A stretch of DNA of 22,700 nt, from the NCBI GenBank assembly GCA_003990745.1, contig RBNI01001384.1, forward strand, positions 1 to 22,700, written 5' to 3'. Under the pieces are notes generated by a model, which saw nothing but the letters and a program-made list of their open reading frames with translations, searched no databases and was not told the origin of the DNA. Both the position numbers and the translations under genes were made by a program. This stretch comes from Jimgerdemannia flammicorona (lineage: Eukaryota; Mucoromycota; Endogonomycetes; Endogonales; Endogonaceae). Of this stretch, positions 1 to 8,239 are shown one piece after another. Numbering within the stretch: position 1 is the first letter of the stretch; every line of letters starts with the position of its first letter.

Positions 1-5
1 GGGGG

Positions 6-300
6 GTAGGCAGAGGGGGGGAGGTGGAGGGGGGGGTAGGCAGAGGGAGCACACAAAATTTGTAGCCCTCTACCAGTAGTGAGAGACAGCCCCAAGCTGT
101 CAGCACCTGGGCCAGTGGGTAGGGTTGGTCAGCAGGGTTGGTGGGCATGGGTTGGCAGAGAGAGTGTGCAAAATTTTCAGCCCTCCACTGGCAGCAAGGG
201 GCAGCCCCAAGCCACAAGTGTCTGGGATGGGTAGGGTAGGCAGAGGGAGTGCACAAAATTTGCAGCCCTCTGCTAGCAACATAGGGGTAGCCCTGAGCCG
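6..300. repeat. Diverged tandem repeat, units about 85-115 bp
   Basis: A block beginning GTAGGCAGAGGG recurs at 36, 151 (as GTTGGCAGAGAG) and 236, with a stub at 6. Each is followed by a shared CACAAAATTT..AGCCCTC stretch and then an AGCCCC/AGCCCT stretch. Spacing is 115 and 85 bp. Neither spacing is a multiple of three, so open frames here on either strand are unlikely to be genes. G-rich on the plus strand. Confidence 0.75.
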
Positions 301-317
301 CCAAGGAGTCTGGGGTG

Positions 318-410
318 GAGGGTGCTTCTGGAGGGTGCTTCTGGCAGTTAGAGGGTGCTTCTGGCAGTCAGAGGGCATTTCCGGCAGTCAGAGGGTACTT
401 CTGGTGGTTG
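318..410. repeat. 20-bp minisatellite
   Basis: Four consecutive 20-bp units of the type GAGGGTGCTTCTGGCAGTCA start at 331, 351, 371 and 391, preceded by a 13-bp partial unit at 318-330. The units differ by a few transitions. The 20-bp period rules out a simple repeated peptide. Confidence 0.9.
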
Positions 411-574
411 AAGTCCACCACAGATTTGGGTCCCATCATCGGTTCAGGTCCCACAGGCACTATGGCCCTTCACTGCAGCACCACACTGATAGCACTGCAG
501 AGCAGAACCAAGGGGCTGGTAGGGCCCTGCACAATGGCTAAGCTAGTGCTACAGAAGAGGTGCCTGGCCCAACC
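411..574. other. Unassigned DNA between minisatellites
   Basis: I see no supported gene here. The stretch lies downstream of the decayed minus-strand gene and may be its 3' flank. The short open frames continue into the repeats on either side and show no recognisable domain. Confidence 0.4.
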
Positions 575-680
575 CCCTACATAAGACTGCTCAACCCATA
601 TAAAATAACTGCCTAACCCTTACAAAAGACTGCCTATCCCTCGTGAAAGATTACCTAACCCTTACAAAAACAGCTCCACC
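575..680. repeat. 21-bp minisatellite at the 3' end of the decayed gene
   Basis: Five units of about 21 bp, roughly CCCTTACAAAAGACTGCCTAA, begin at 575, 595, 617, 638 and 659 (spacings 20, 22, 21, 21). The last unit overlaps the terminal stop of the decayed gene on the minus strand (662-664). The CCTAACCCT cores resemble telomere repeats only by chance, since the period is 21 bp. Confidence 0.8.
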
Positions 681-1063
681 TACTGATCCCAGGCCTTGAT
701 GAGCCTATCATCTGTTGTAAGTGTGACAACTGTTGTGTCCAAGCTCTCCTTGAAGGTGATGGTACAATGGTGGTCATGTGGTTGGAAGAGGACAGCCATG
801 TTGGCCACAAACGAGACCCTAAAACCATAGGTGAAATTATACCAGACTCCTCTGCTATCCTCCCAGATTGAGCCCTTCTATTCTGGGACATAAAACATTA
901 CTGGGGTGATATTGTTGTCTGTGTGTATAGACAGAGAAATGTTGCACCCAACATATTCTGATGTGAAACAAGTATATGGTTAGGTAAACTCTTGGTCCAG
1001 GACCTCATACTACCAGGCTGTGCTGGTGGATGCCTGCTCTTGGTCCAGCCTCAGCTTAGAAAT

Positions 1064-1194
1064 CTGCCAAAATGGACAGCAATCAGTCAGTCCTTTTTGC
1101 ATGTAGGGGTGCAGAAATCCCCTGGACTGCAGAAACCCCCTGGGCTGCAGAAACTCCCTAGGCTGCAGCACCTCTAAAAAGCAGAGTATCTTAC
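1064..1194 (-). other. Intron 4 of the decayed gene, containing a minisatellite
   Basis: A near-consensus donor GTAAGA follows a GAG codon and the acceptor TTTTGGCAG ends at 1064. It is 131 bp, phase 0. The 18-bp tandem repeat at 1110-1175 lies entirely inside this intron, which explains why a repetitive peptide is open on the opposite strand. Confidence 0.75.
1110..1175. repeat. 18-bp tandem repeat inside intron 4
   Basis: TGCAG recurs at exactly 18-bp spacing at 1110, 1128, 1146 and 1164. The consensus unit is TGCAGAAACCCCCTGGGC. Three units are complete and the fourth is cut short. Confidence 0.9.
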
Positions 1195-1403
1195 CTCATA
1201 TGGCACACTAAATTGCACCAAGAATGTATGTATAGCTATGCCAAGATCACTACCAAGCTGGTCTGCCATACGCTCTATCAATCTGCTCAAAGAACCCCAG
1301 ATCATAGCCACCATTGCCATACAGGCTATATTATGCTCATATTCAATTTGATCTTCAATGGCACTTCTAAAGTTCCAGTAGGGGTACAGAATCTTATGCA
1401 TCC

Positions 1404-1509
1404 CTGGAATTGTATCAAAAAAGAGTATGTCAGCAAAGAGTGTGATTTATCTGGAGAGGAGGAAAAAAAGGAAAATGAGTGCAGGAAATTTTACAACTCT
1501 GGAACCCAC
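1404..1509 (-). other. Intron 3 of the decayed gene
   Basis: Donor GTGGGT at 1509, a GCTGAC branch-site-like motif, and acceptor ATTCCAG ending at 1404. It is 106 bp, phase 1 (G|GG). It joins a frame ending in ..YTATLAKG to MHKILYPYWNF. A pyrimidine tract CCTTTTTTTCCTCCTCTCCAG inside could be an alternative acceptor but leads to a stop. Confidence 0.7.
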
Positions 1510-1926
1510 CCTTTGCCAGTGTTGCAGTATATCTAATTCCTGTCCAAACTCCCCCTCCTTGCTTTTTTTGCCCCCTCTTTCCTGCCACCTAGTATTTGAT
1601 GCAATCCTCACAAATCTTGTTGATGTGGCAGTGAAGCTTATTGCCATAGAGGTTCTTTACCACCATTACGACCACCTCTCTATGTTCATTAATAATGATA
1701 TAGTTCTCTTCATCATTGGTTACTCCTGCCGGTCAATGGACCTCTTGGTCAAGAACGATTGGCTCTGATTTGAATGTAGACCCCCAAGCCTTGATGATAA
1801 TGCTGGTACTGCTCATGCTGAACATCTTGCCCTCAAATTTCTCTATTTGATCAGATGCCAGACATAGTTGAACTTGGGTAACTTTGAACTCTCCTTTTCA
1901 ATGGAACTGAGCCCTGATCTGAGGGA

Positions 1927-2104
1927 CTGAGATAAGTGTGCAGACAGGTTGCATATGGATGAGTTGTATGCAGATAGATTGTATGTAGGCAGGTTGTGTG
2001 TGAGTGTGGGTGTTTTTTAGGAGGAGACCATATAAAAAATAAAATTAAATAAAATATAGAGATGGGTATTTCAGAAAAAGAGCATGAGTGAGTAAGCTGC
2101 ATAC
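1927..2104 (-). other. Possible intron 2 of the decayed gene
   Basis: Donor GTATGC at 2104 and acceptor TTATCTCAG ending at 1927 join in phase 1 (A|TC). The 178-bp segment is AT-rich in the middle and holds imperfect repeats of about 20 bp containing CATACAACTCATC. The phases fit, but other acceptors a few bases away are possible. Confidence 0.4.
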
Positions 2105-2312
2105 TGATGAGTTGTATGCTGACAAGTTGCATAAGTTGCACAAGATTGCTCACAAAGGCTTGTTTCTATTCCTTTTGAGACCTCTGCCATGCGATGTATT
2201 GATTCAACAGCTCAGTCACCAAAGGCATGCCCCATAATGTCCACCAGTCTTTCTTCATCTTGACTAGATATTGTGAATAAAGTTGACAGATCTCACTATA
2301 GAGCTGTAGACC

Positions 2313-2399
2313 CTAAGAAAAGTACAAGTTGAATTGGGTCATACTGGGGAAATTTAAATAAATATAAGTAAACAAGTGGTGACCAAGTGAGCAACCTAC
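2313..2399 (-). other. Intron 1 of the decayed gene
   Basis: Donor GTAGGT directly follows a GAT codon, and the pyrimidine-rich acceptor TTTTCTTAG ends at 2313. It is 87 bp, phase 0. Removing it replaces a frame that ends in the acceptor's own TAG with 48 further codons (GLQLYSEICQ...). Confidence 0.7.
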
Positions 2400-2504
2400 A
2401 TCTACTATCAGCTGCTCCAAAAAGGCTGCCACGTACATAGCTGTGAGGTCTGTGAATTCCAAGGTCTGAAGGGCTGCTATGAGTTGTTGCCGGAATTCTC
2501 TCTC

Positions 2505-2580
2505 ATCCCTGCCATCACCACCACCATCACCACTGCTATTGCTATCACTATCACTACTACCATTGCCACTGCTGTCACTC
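2505..2580. repeat. Imperfect trinucleotide-rich tract in exon 1
   Basis: Runs of ATC, ACC, GCT and ACT triplets. On the minus strand they encode a Ser/Asp/Gly/Asn-rich low-complexity segment (SDSNSSGDGGGDGRD) in the first exon of the decayed gene. Such tracts commonly expand and contract in disordered regions. Confidence 0.7.
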
Positions 2581-2687
2581 CTTTGGCTCTTGATGAGTAG
2601 CTTGTGTGCTGCCCATATGAGAAAGAATCTAACATTGTCAGCAGAGAGTGTATTTCTATCTCGAATACTCTCTCTTTTGATGATCAT

Positions 2688-2922
2688 TGTAGGGTGAAAA
2701 ATGAGTAAACTGGATCAATATATGAATTAAGAACTGCTGTTTTGTTTGCTCATGATGTGACAGGAAAGAACAAAGAAAAAGAACAAAGAAAAAGAACAAA
2801 GAAAAAAGAGGGAACAAAAGGAAAGAGTGATGTCACCAAAGTGTGGCAGGAAAAAAAAAACAAAAGTAAAATAAACAAAAGAAAGAGTGATATCACTAAA
2901 GATTTCAATCCAGATGGATCAA
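2688..2922 (-). promoter_or_regulatory. Upstream region of the decayed gene with short repeats
   Basis: This is the remaining sequence between the gene's ATG and element 1. It holds three 13-bp units GAACAAAGAAAAA (2768-2807) and two AAAGAGTGATRTCACYAAAG blocks (about 2822-2842 and 2882-2900). A related GATGTGACAGGAAAG lies at about 2755-2769. No clear TATA box is seen. Whether the blocks regulate anything is unknown. Confidence 0.35.
2918..2922. repeat. Left target-site duplication of element 1 (ATCAA)
   Basis: ATCAA immediately precedes TGTAAG. The same five bases follow the other LTR at 14773-14777. Five bp is typical of Ty3/gypsy integrases. Confidence 0.9.
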
Positions 2923-3396
2923 TGTAAGAGGGTTGCTTTTTAGAGTAACCATTACATAGTTCTGGAAGGGTTTTCTGGAAGTTCTGGATATTCTGGAAGA
3001 CCATTTTCTTATGGTCAAGATCAATTTCATATAGAGTACATCCTCTATGCTTATTGATTTTAAGATCAGGTTGATGTCTCAACCAAAGTCCTTTTTTGGA
3101 CTAGTTCTGGGTGTTCAGGATTTTCCGTATTTCAGAAAGTTCAAGAAACTAAGACCAGCTTAGTTGAATTGGCGTATTACTGCAGACAATACCCAATTAG
3201 GAAATTTCATGACAGAGTTAGGAGTAGGACCTAATGGGGAGCAGATTTACTTAAGAGTGGTTTGTAGGTATTTAAATAGATTTATTTGCTATTCATGATA
3301 TTGCTATACTAGGAGTAGTTGTATAGAGAGATATTGTGGGAAGATATTCAAGAATGTTCTTGTATGTTCGAGTCTCAGATTCTGAGGTCTGGGAGA

Positions 3397-3407
3397 GGGG
3401 GTATTTA

Positions 3408-3411
<4 letters not shown>
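3397..3411. repeat. Target-site duplication of retroposon R1, left
   Basis: GGGGGTATTTATACT occurs here and at 4625-4639, on both sides of the R1 insertion. The last T is ambiguous with the poly(T) run. Confidence 0.85.

Positions 3412-3453
<42 letters not shown>
3412..3453 (-). repeat. Poly(A) tail of R1 (poly-T on the plus strand)
   Basis: An unbroken homopolymer of about 42 T on the plus strand. Its purity suggests R1 is fairly young compared with the surrounding LTR, or that the run has re-expanded. Confidence 0.9.
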
Positions 3454-3457
<4 letters not shown>

Positions 3458-4624
3458 GACTCATGACCCGCGGATTTTTATTGGAAGAGAACCTAGACTA
3501 TATAGGCCAAAACCCTCCCCTACCACTCACCAAGCACTGCCCCCCCATTAACCTAGGCTAGCTATTGTCCAGCAGCTCAACCATACTAGGCACAGCAGGG
3601 CCTATATTGGCCCACACCTCATTCTGTGCACCATGCTCTCCCTATCACCATGGGAAACCCAACCATATGCCAACAACCAAAAGCACATGCCTGAGAACCC
3701 AATGTATGTACAAGACCACACCTGAGCCGAATAGAATAGCCCCTGCCACCCCAAAGAGAATGACAGGCAAAGAAAAACCCTCATCAAAGTACAACATAGT
3801 GGGTAGGGCCTGGTTCTCCCATTTGAGGTGAGTAAAGGACTTACACGTGAGGCGAGAGGAAACCCCCAATACCCCACTACTCAAGCCTGTAGGCCTCGAT
3901 CATATTGCCGTGTCAGCTCCTGGTTCCAGTTGAGTGCAGCCAAGATGTCTGAAATGGGTAGCCTCGGGCCCCCCGACCCCCCCTGATGACTGGGGCCTCA
4001 CCCCGCTACCCACCAAAAGAAGCTGAGAGTGACACCTACCACCTAACCGTGCCGCACCAATCAAAAGGCCCCACCGAAGCAGCACCTGCCCCAGCCCCGA
4101 CAACTGCCCCCAGCCTGACACCCTACTGGTTCACCGTTATCGCCCTTCCTCCTATCTGTGACAGCCATCTCCCCTCCCATCCCGACAACACCCGAAAAGC
4201 AGTTACCTATGCTAGAACCGTGCTCGCCGGGAAGCTCGCCAAAGCCAGAGGGCCCCACTACAGGCACTGAGGACCTGCAGGTAACCTACACTGAGTACTT
4301 GATGCCCAAGGTCGGCTGACTCCCTATGTAGCCTGAGATATACCGAGATAACTCCTTGTTGGTGATGGCAAAAGGAAGAAGGCGCCGCACCAAAATGGGT
4401 ACACTCCAGATGCAGCTGAAGGCACTAGAATCCACGAAAAAGTGGAGGAAGCACCGATCCGACACTGATAAAGGGGCAACTCATCACCATTGCCCTCCTC
4501 CCACCATGTCCCTGCAGGCACAGCAAACCAACCCGAGGTAGAGGGGGTAATAATAGGGGAAAGGGGACTCGGAAGATTGCCTACCAAACCTTGTGACCAG
4601 TAAGGTAGTAGAGAAAGGAGCTGG
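3412..4624 (-). mobile_element. R1: poly(A) retroposon of about 1.2 kb, inserted in an LTR
   Basis: Seen: on the minus strand the unit ends in an uninterrupted run of about 42 A (plus-strand T at 3412-3453). An AATAAA signal lies 24 nt before the tail (3477-3482 as TTTATT). The unit is flanked by a 15-bp target duplication. A second full copy (R2) is at 21516-22698 with the same 5' start, so the shared 5' end is not random truncation. Known: such structure results from target-primed reverse transcription by a LINE-type machinery. I see no reverse transcriptase, endonuclease or Pol III box, so it is probably non-autonomous and derived from a Pol II transcript. Its parent gene or LINE is not recognised. 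Several short frames are open but show no codon-like conservation between the copies. Confidence 0.85.
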
Positions 4625-4639
4625 GGGGGTATTTATACT
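4625..4639. repeat. Target-site duplication of retroposon R1, right
   Basis: The second GGGGGTATTTATACT. After it the LTR sequence resumes (AGTGAGGGGCTATCTG), as in the uninterrupted LTRs at about 13201 and 19304. Confidence 0.85.
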
Positions 4640-4814
4640 AGTGAGGGGCTATCTGGACTATACTAAATATGGATGTAGCACTAAGTGCTTTGCTGAGTTG
4701 GAATGCAGTCACATAGTACAAGTGTGATCTGACAAGTCAAGAGATCATCTGACTGCTGAGTCAGTTCACAGTCATATCGTATAAGGCTAATCTAACTATA
4801 CTATGACTGTTAAA

Positions 4815-4824
4815 CTATTTATAG
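4815..4824 (-). promoter_or_regulatory. Strong TATA box of the LTR (CTATAAATAG), L1
   Basis: CTATAAATAG lies immediately after the stop of the LTR-ORF. It is identical in L2 (13378-13387) and L3 (19479-19488). Inference: this is the U3 promoter that starts the genomic RNA, which would place the LTR-ORF in U3. Confidence 0.55.
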
Positions 4825-4826
4825 GT

Positions 4827-6002
4827 TTAGACGCTATCTGGGTAGTCTTCAATGATATCACCATCAATGACATCATCTCTGATGAAGTAGTCATCTAGAA
4901 AGAGTGGTTCACAGATTACTTCTCCTTGTTGGCTGAGGTAATAATATATTGGAACTTCATCTCCATCCCACAGGATTGCATCATCTGTCTCGTATGCTGG
5001 ATAAGATGTTGGGGGGCAAAGAAGTAGTGCATTGTCTTCGTTTTTATTGGATTCACTATCTGCATACCTTCTGTAGGTTACAGCACTATGAATCATGGGA
5101 TTGTAGTATGCTGGTAGCTGTGGTTCATATTGCTCGTACTTGGGTGGTGGGGTGGTTGGTTTGATCTCAAGGGTTGTCTGAAGGTACAGGTTGTGTTCTC
5201 CAGTTTCTTCATTGTAGTTGAAGTAATCAGGAGTGAATGCGGGTTGGTATTCATGCCAGTGGTCATTGTCCCAATAAGTCTCATAAGCAGTTATGAACTA
5301 TTATAAGTTCATTGGCAAAGTTGGTGGTGTGATCAGAGTTGGTAGAGATCCTTGGCTTGAGGTCATGTCAGCATCAGAGGGATCATTGTCTTCTGCTTTG
5401 TCCTTATCAAAGTGGATTATATCATAGATGTCCTTCATAGTATATCCAACTTGAGGCATTTGCAGGATGTGGTCATCGGGGTGTGGGAAGGTTCTGTCTG
5501 TGGTTTCAACGTACTTGAGATACTTGTGATTGAGTTCTTGTATCATGTCATCGATTTGGCCATAGGACAGGGTAGCAACCATTTCACTGATAGTAACTCG
5601 GAGGCAGGGAATAAAGGTGCTATACTCATAGAAGAGTTCTCAGTGTTTGTGGGTGATGAGTTTCTGGTGTTGAGACATCTGTGTAATGTCTATATCATGG
5701 TGATGTTCAACCATGTCTTCTAGGAGGCAGCTGATCTGGTAGTAGCTTGAGATTTGTCCAATCCAGAGGGTCTCATTAAGTATATTCAGGGTGTTCCATC
5801 GAGCTTCTATAAAGTAGAGGGGTGCTAGACTATGGATATTCATGAGGGGCAGAGAGGGTATAGCTTGGTTGACAATGGCATTCCAAATGTCAGCATGGAT
5901 GCAGTTGTAGATCTTGGTGGTCATGTTTGTATGTTTGGAAGTTGTAGTTGTTATTTGTTTTGGTTCTGTTTCAATGCGTCTTGGGGCTTGGTATATATGC
6001 AT
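4827..6002 (-). pseudogene. LTR-encoded ORF (LTR-ORF), L1 copy
   Basis: A frame of 392 codons including the stop lies wholly inside the 3' LTR. Three internal nonsense codons (5640-5642, 5301-5303, 5298-5300) interrupt it, all explicable by C-to-T changes in CGA, CAA and CAG. It has exactly the same length (1176 bp) as the frame in the 5' LTR at 13389-14564. The N-terminal half is mixed helical-looking sequence. The middle is acidic and Pro-rich with a PPKY motif (5136-5147). The C-terminus is very acidic (DGDIIEDYPDSV). An internal methionine (MTTKIYNC) may be the real start because the TATATA motif overlaps the first ATG. No family recognised. It could be an accessory protein or a displaced Gag-like segment. 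Confidence 0.55.
5992..6000 (-). promoter_or_regulatory. TATA-like motif near the 5' end of the LTR
   Basis: GCATATATACC in the element's sense, about 210 nt inside the LTR. A TATATA core is kept at the matching place in L2 (about 14552-14561), L3 (about 20643-20654) and the 3' LTR fragment of element 2 (about 21455-21465). It overlaps the first ATG of the LTR-ORF. Confidence 0.4.
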
Positions 6003-6210
6003 CTATTCTTGATTGGTAAGATTCTGTTTGTTTGAACCTTGTGTTCTATGACTTCATATTGACTCAGCTTTGTGCACTGTGACTTCTGTTTGACTCAGCT
6101 TCGTGATTGCACAGGTGATTTCCAGATTTATTCAGAGGTTGTGTACAATTTCAGTAGCTTATTAAGAGGGTGACATGTGATTTCTGTGGCTTGGAGGTTG
6201 TGTGCTTACA

Positions 6211-6224
6211 ACTCTCCCCTTCTT
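6211..6224 (-). promoter_or_regulatory. Polypurine tract of element 1
   Basis: AAGAAGGGGAGAGT abuts the inner edge of the 3' LTR in the element's sense. This is the expected place and composition for plus-strand DNA priming. The element 2 counterpart is AAAAAAGAGAGAGT at 21261-21274, G-to-A mutated. Confidence 0.85.
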
Positions 6225-6640
6225 AGCTTTCAACATCCTTGTCGGGGCCTTCTAATTTTGTTCTAGTGTTGTTACACCATTTGGGAGGTCAAAAGTACAG
6301 TAAAGTCCATTTTTTCAGAAAGTGGTATGCTTATAGTACAGTTGCCTAACACGTTGGATTCACACGTTAAAGGGTTATATGTTCAATGTCATGTGCCGGA
6401 AGTGATTCTGATGTCATTCACTGCTGGAGAATTTCCTTTAAGGAATCTTCTTAAATATCTATGCCTCATTTCCCACCAGTGGTATGGGGAGAATAAGCTG
6501 GCTTTCAGTTTTGCTATTTTTCTAGAGGATTAGTATTCTGGACTTGCTGAGTTCTTGATTTTTGTTCATGATAATTATAGTGTTTGGGAGGGTATAATAT
6601 ATAGTATGAACTGATAGGTGCAGGAGTGTTCAGATTTTAG
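6225..6640 (-). other. 3' non-coding region of element 1
   Basis: About 0.4 kb between chromodomain and polypurine tract, collinear with 20868-21260 in element 2. In the chromodomain frame stops accumulate here. It contains no recognised domain, but a tRNA-like pair of boxes lies on the plus strand (6334-6344 and 6381-6390). Conservation in both copies shows it is a fixed part of the family. Confidence 0.6.
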
Positions 6641-6651
6641 TTGTTCAAGGA

Positions 6652-6804
6652 ATCGTATTCCTGAACTAAGTTGGTAGTATTCTGAAGATTGGTCTTGGGT
6701 TCTTATGTTACATCATGGATCGAATAACCTTTCCATTTAATGAGATACTCAGGGTGGTTCTTGTGGCCATATTTGTTGAGGATTTGTTCAACTTCGTATT
6801 CTTC
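6652..6804 (-). pseudogene. Chromodomain at the C-terminus of Pol, element 1
   Basis: The frame reads EEYEVEQILN.. then YLIKWKGYS.. then EPKTNL..LVQEYD, the standard chromodomain pattern (Y-V-x-WKGY, TWEP-x-NL). The Trp of the expected TWEP is replaced by TAA at 6703-6705. Element 2 keeps TGG at 18737-18739. Chromodomains at the integrase C-terminus define chromoviruses and bind methylated histone H3 in characterised cases. Here it is broken. Confidence 0.85.
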
Positions 6805-6999
6805 CTGGTCATTAATAAAGACAAGGGCAGGTGGTTTTATAGTTCGGTTCAGGAATAGTTTATCATCATTGTCATTATATTACTTGAGACATTGGACATT
6901 GAAGACTGAGTAAATCTTAATGGTGTCCAGTAGCGCCAATTTGTAAGAGGTCAGAGAGACTTGTGAGTTGACTTCAAATGATCCAATGAACTTGCTGTT

Positions 7000-7960
7000 C
7001 AGCTTTATAGATAGTCTGTGCTTGAGGTTGTCAACTCGGTATCCTCAGATGTCTAATAGACTTTTTCTCCAATATCAAAGGTTTCTTCTCAGCAATGTTG
7101 GTTAACATACTGTGACTGTTGTTCTTGAGCTCGTGATAAATTCTCAATTGCGATCTGGCTTAGATTACGTATTCGGAGTAAGAATTCTTCAACAGCTTCG
7201 ACTGTAGAGGGTTCTTCAGTGGTTCAGATGAGTGTCAGAGGAGTGTTTGGGTTTTGTCCAGTGTTGGCGAAGAATGGGGTCATTCCAAGAGAGGCTTGCT
7301 TACTGTTGTTATAGGCAACTCGACTGCAGTGAGGTGTTCATGCCAATCATCTTGTCTGTAGAAAACATAGTTTCTTAGCATTTGTTCCAGAGTTCGATTC
7401 ATTCTTTCAGTTTGGCCATCAGTTTTGGGGTAAAAGGCTATAGATAGTGCAAGTTTCATTCCAAGGTACACATGGAGGACTTTCCAAAAATGGCTGGTGA
7501 ATTTCGGGTCTTGGTCACTAACAATGATCTTAGGAAGACCATGATAGTGGAAGATATTGTCAAACAAGAGTGTGGCTATGTCTAGTGCTATTGCAGTGGT
7601 GGTAGTAGGCACAAAGTGAGCTTGTTTGCTGAGATAGTCCACAAAGACAACAATTGCATCTTTCCTGTTCTTGGTTCGGGGTAGTTATACAATGAAGTCC
7701 ATAGAGACTTGTTTCCAATTAGTGGATGGTACTGGGATAGGGTGGAGTAGACCAGGTTTTGCTAGGGTTGAGGACTTGTTACATTGGCAGGCATCACAGG
7801 AAGTGATATAGGTCTTTAGCTGATCTGCTATGCAGGGCCAATAGAAGTTTCAGGAGATAACTTCATAGCATTTATCAAATCCTAAATGTCCAGCTGTAGG
7901 GGCATCATGACATTCGAATAGGATAGTCTTTCAGAGGTCTTGGTTGTTTAGAACATACAA
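7000..7960 (-). pseudogene. Integrase region, element 1
   Basis: The N-terminal zinc-binding part shows two His (CHDAPTAGHLG, codons near 7907-7909 and 7886-7888) and CDAC (7787-7798). The DDE core has Asp in SMDF (7697-7699), Asp in VSDQDPKF (7514-7516) and Glu in GQTERMN (7406-7408), 36 residues after the second Asp. So the catalytic triad is retained. A stop follows SMDFIV, and a 1-bp deletion near 7325 (GAGTTGCC where element 2 has GAGTTTGCC) shifts the frame before the AYNNS motif. The longest uninterrupted piece is 7280-7642. Confidence 0.9.
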
Positions 7961-8239
7961 TCTGTCCTTAGAGTAAATATCATTGTCCCTAAGTTAGTAT
8001 TGATTGTACTGGGTATACTTGTCAGTATCATCACTGTTCAGGATTTCTCAGAGTACTTGAGCTTCTTTATCATTAATATATGCTGTGATAATTTGTTCCA
8101 TGATGGAGTTTGTAATTAGGGTGAGAGTTTGGATGACTTCTTCAATAGGTGGTCTGGAGATTGCATCGGTAACAATGTTTTCCTTACCCAGGTGATACTG
8201 GATTTCATAGTCAAAGTTGGTGAGGACTTTCATCCATCT

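Larger units (their letters stand above)
662..2687 (-). pseudogene. Decayed five-exon gene, unknown function
   Basis: Seen: one frame of about 508 codons can be followed from an ATG at 2687 to a TAA at 662-664. The exons are 2400-2687, 2105-2312, 1510-1926, 1195-1403 and 662-1063, and all junction phases match. Eight stops interrupt it: 2166-2168, 1898-1900, 1733-1735, 1589-1591, 1010-1012, 980-982, 878-880 and 680-682. Each could be a single C-to-T change in CAG, CAA or CGA (some alternatively from TGG). No frameshift is needed. Exon 1 has a Ser/Asp/Gly-rich low-complexity tract, exon 3 a Cys/His cluster (LHCHINKICEDC), and exon 4 a helix-like stretch (IACMAMVAMIWGSLSRLIERM). I do not recognise the family. 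Inference: a host gene, or a gene of an unrecognised element, killed by RIP-like mutation. Exon 2/3 joining is the least certain part. An alternative is two adjacent genes. Confidence 0.6.
2923..6210 (-). repeat. 3' LTR of element 1 (L1), interrupted by R1
   Basis: Begins TGTAAG and ends CTTACA, perfect 6-bp inverted ends. Net length is about 2.06 kb after removing R1 and one 15-bp duplication. Collinear with 12736-14772 and 18838-20862. In the element's sense it carries a TATATA motif, a frame of about 391 codons, a second TATA box (CTATAAATAG), and a distal region with a TTCTGGAA repeat. It is flanked on the inside by a purine tract. Confidence 0.92.

Noticed and set aside
100..378. Open frame of 92 codons on the minus strand with repeated peptide segments
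   Set aside because: It is created by the 85-115 bp and 20 bp tandem repeats, whose periods are not multiples of three. No domain and no codon bias.
575..660. CCTAACCCT strings resembling telomeric TTAGGG repeats
   Set aside because: They belong to a 21-bp unit; there are no consecutive 6-bp repeats.
655..891. Minus-strand frame beginning MSQNRRAQSGRI
   Set aside because: Shadow of exon 5 of the decayed gene. The neighbouring frame gives the coherent sequence (WYNFTYGFRVSFVANMAVLF) continuous with earlier exons.
992..1177. Plus-strand frame with PGLQK repeats
   Set aside because: Starts at TTG and is the antisense of an intron-borne 18-bp repeat in a gene on the other strand.
2479..2697. 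Leu/Ser/Pro-rich plus-strand frame resembling a signal peptide or membrane segment
   Set aside because: Antisense of the Ser/Asp/Gly tract of exon 1; low-complexity artefact.
3645..3884. Hydrophobic frame in R1 (ILFGVAGAILFGSGVVLYIHW) also open in R2 (22242-22490)
   Set aside because: No ATG start, and substitutions between R1 and R2 fall at all codon positions with many radical replacements, so selection on this protein is not supported, though conservation of openness is noted.
4061..4267. Gly-rich frame of 68 codons in R1, also open in R2 (21868-22077)
   Set aside because: Same reasoning: no recognised domain and no synonymous bias visible. It could be part of the parent transcript's old coding region.
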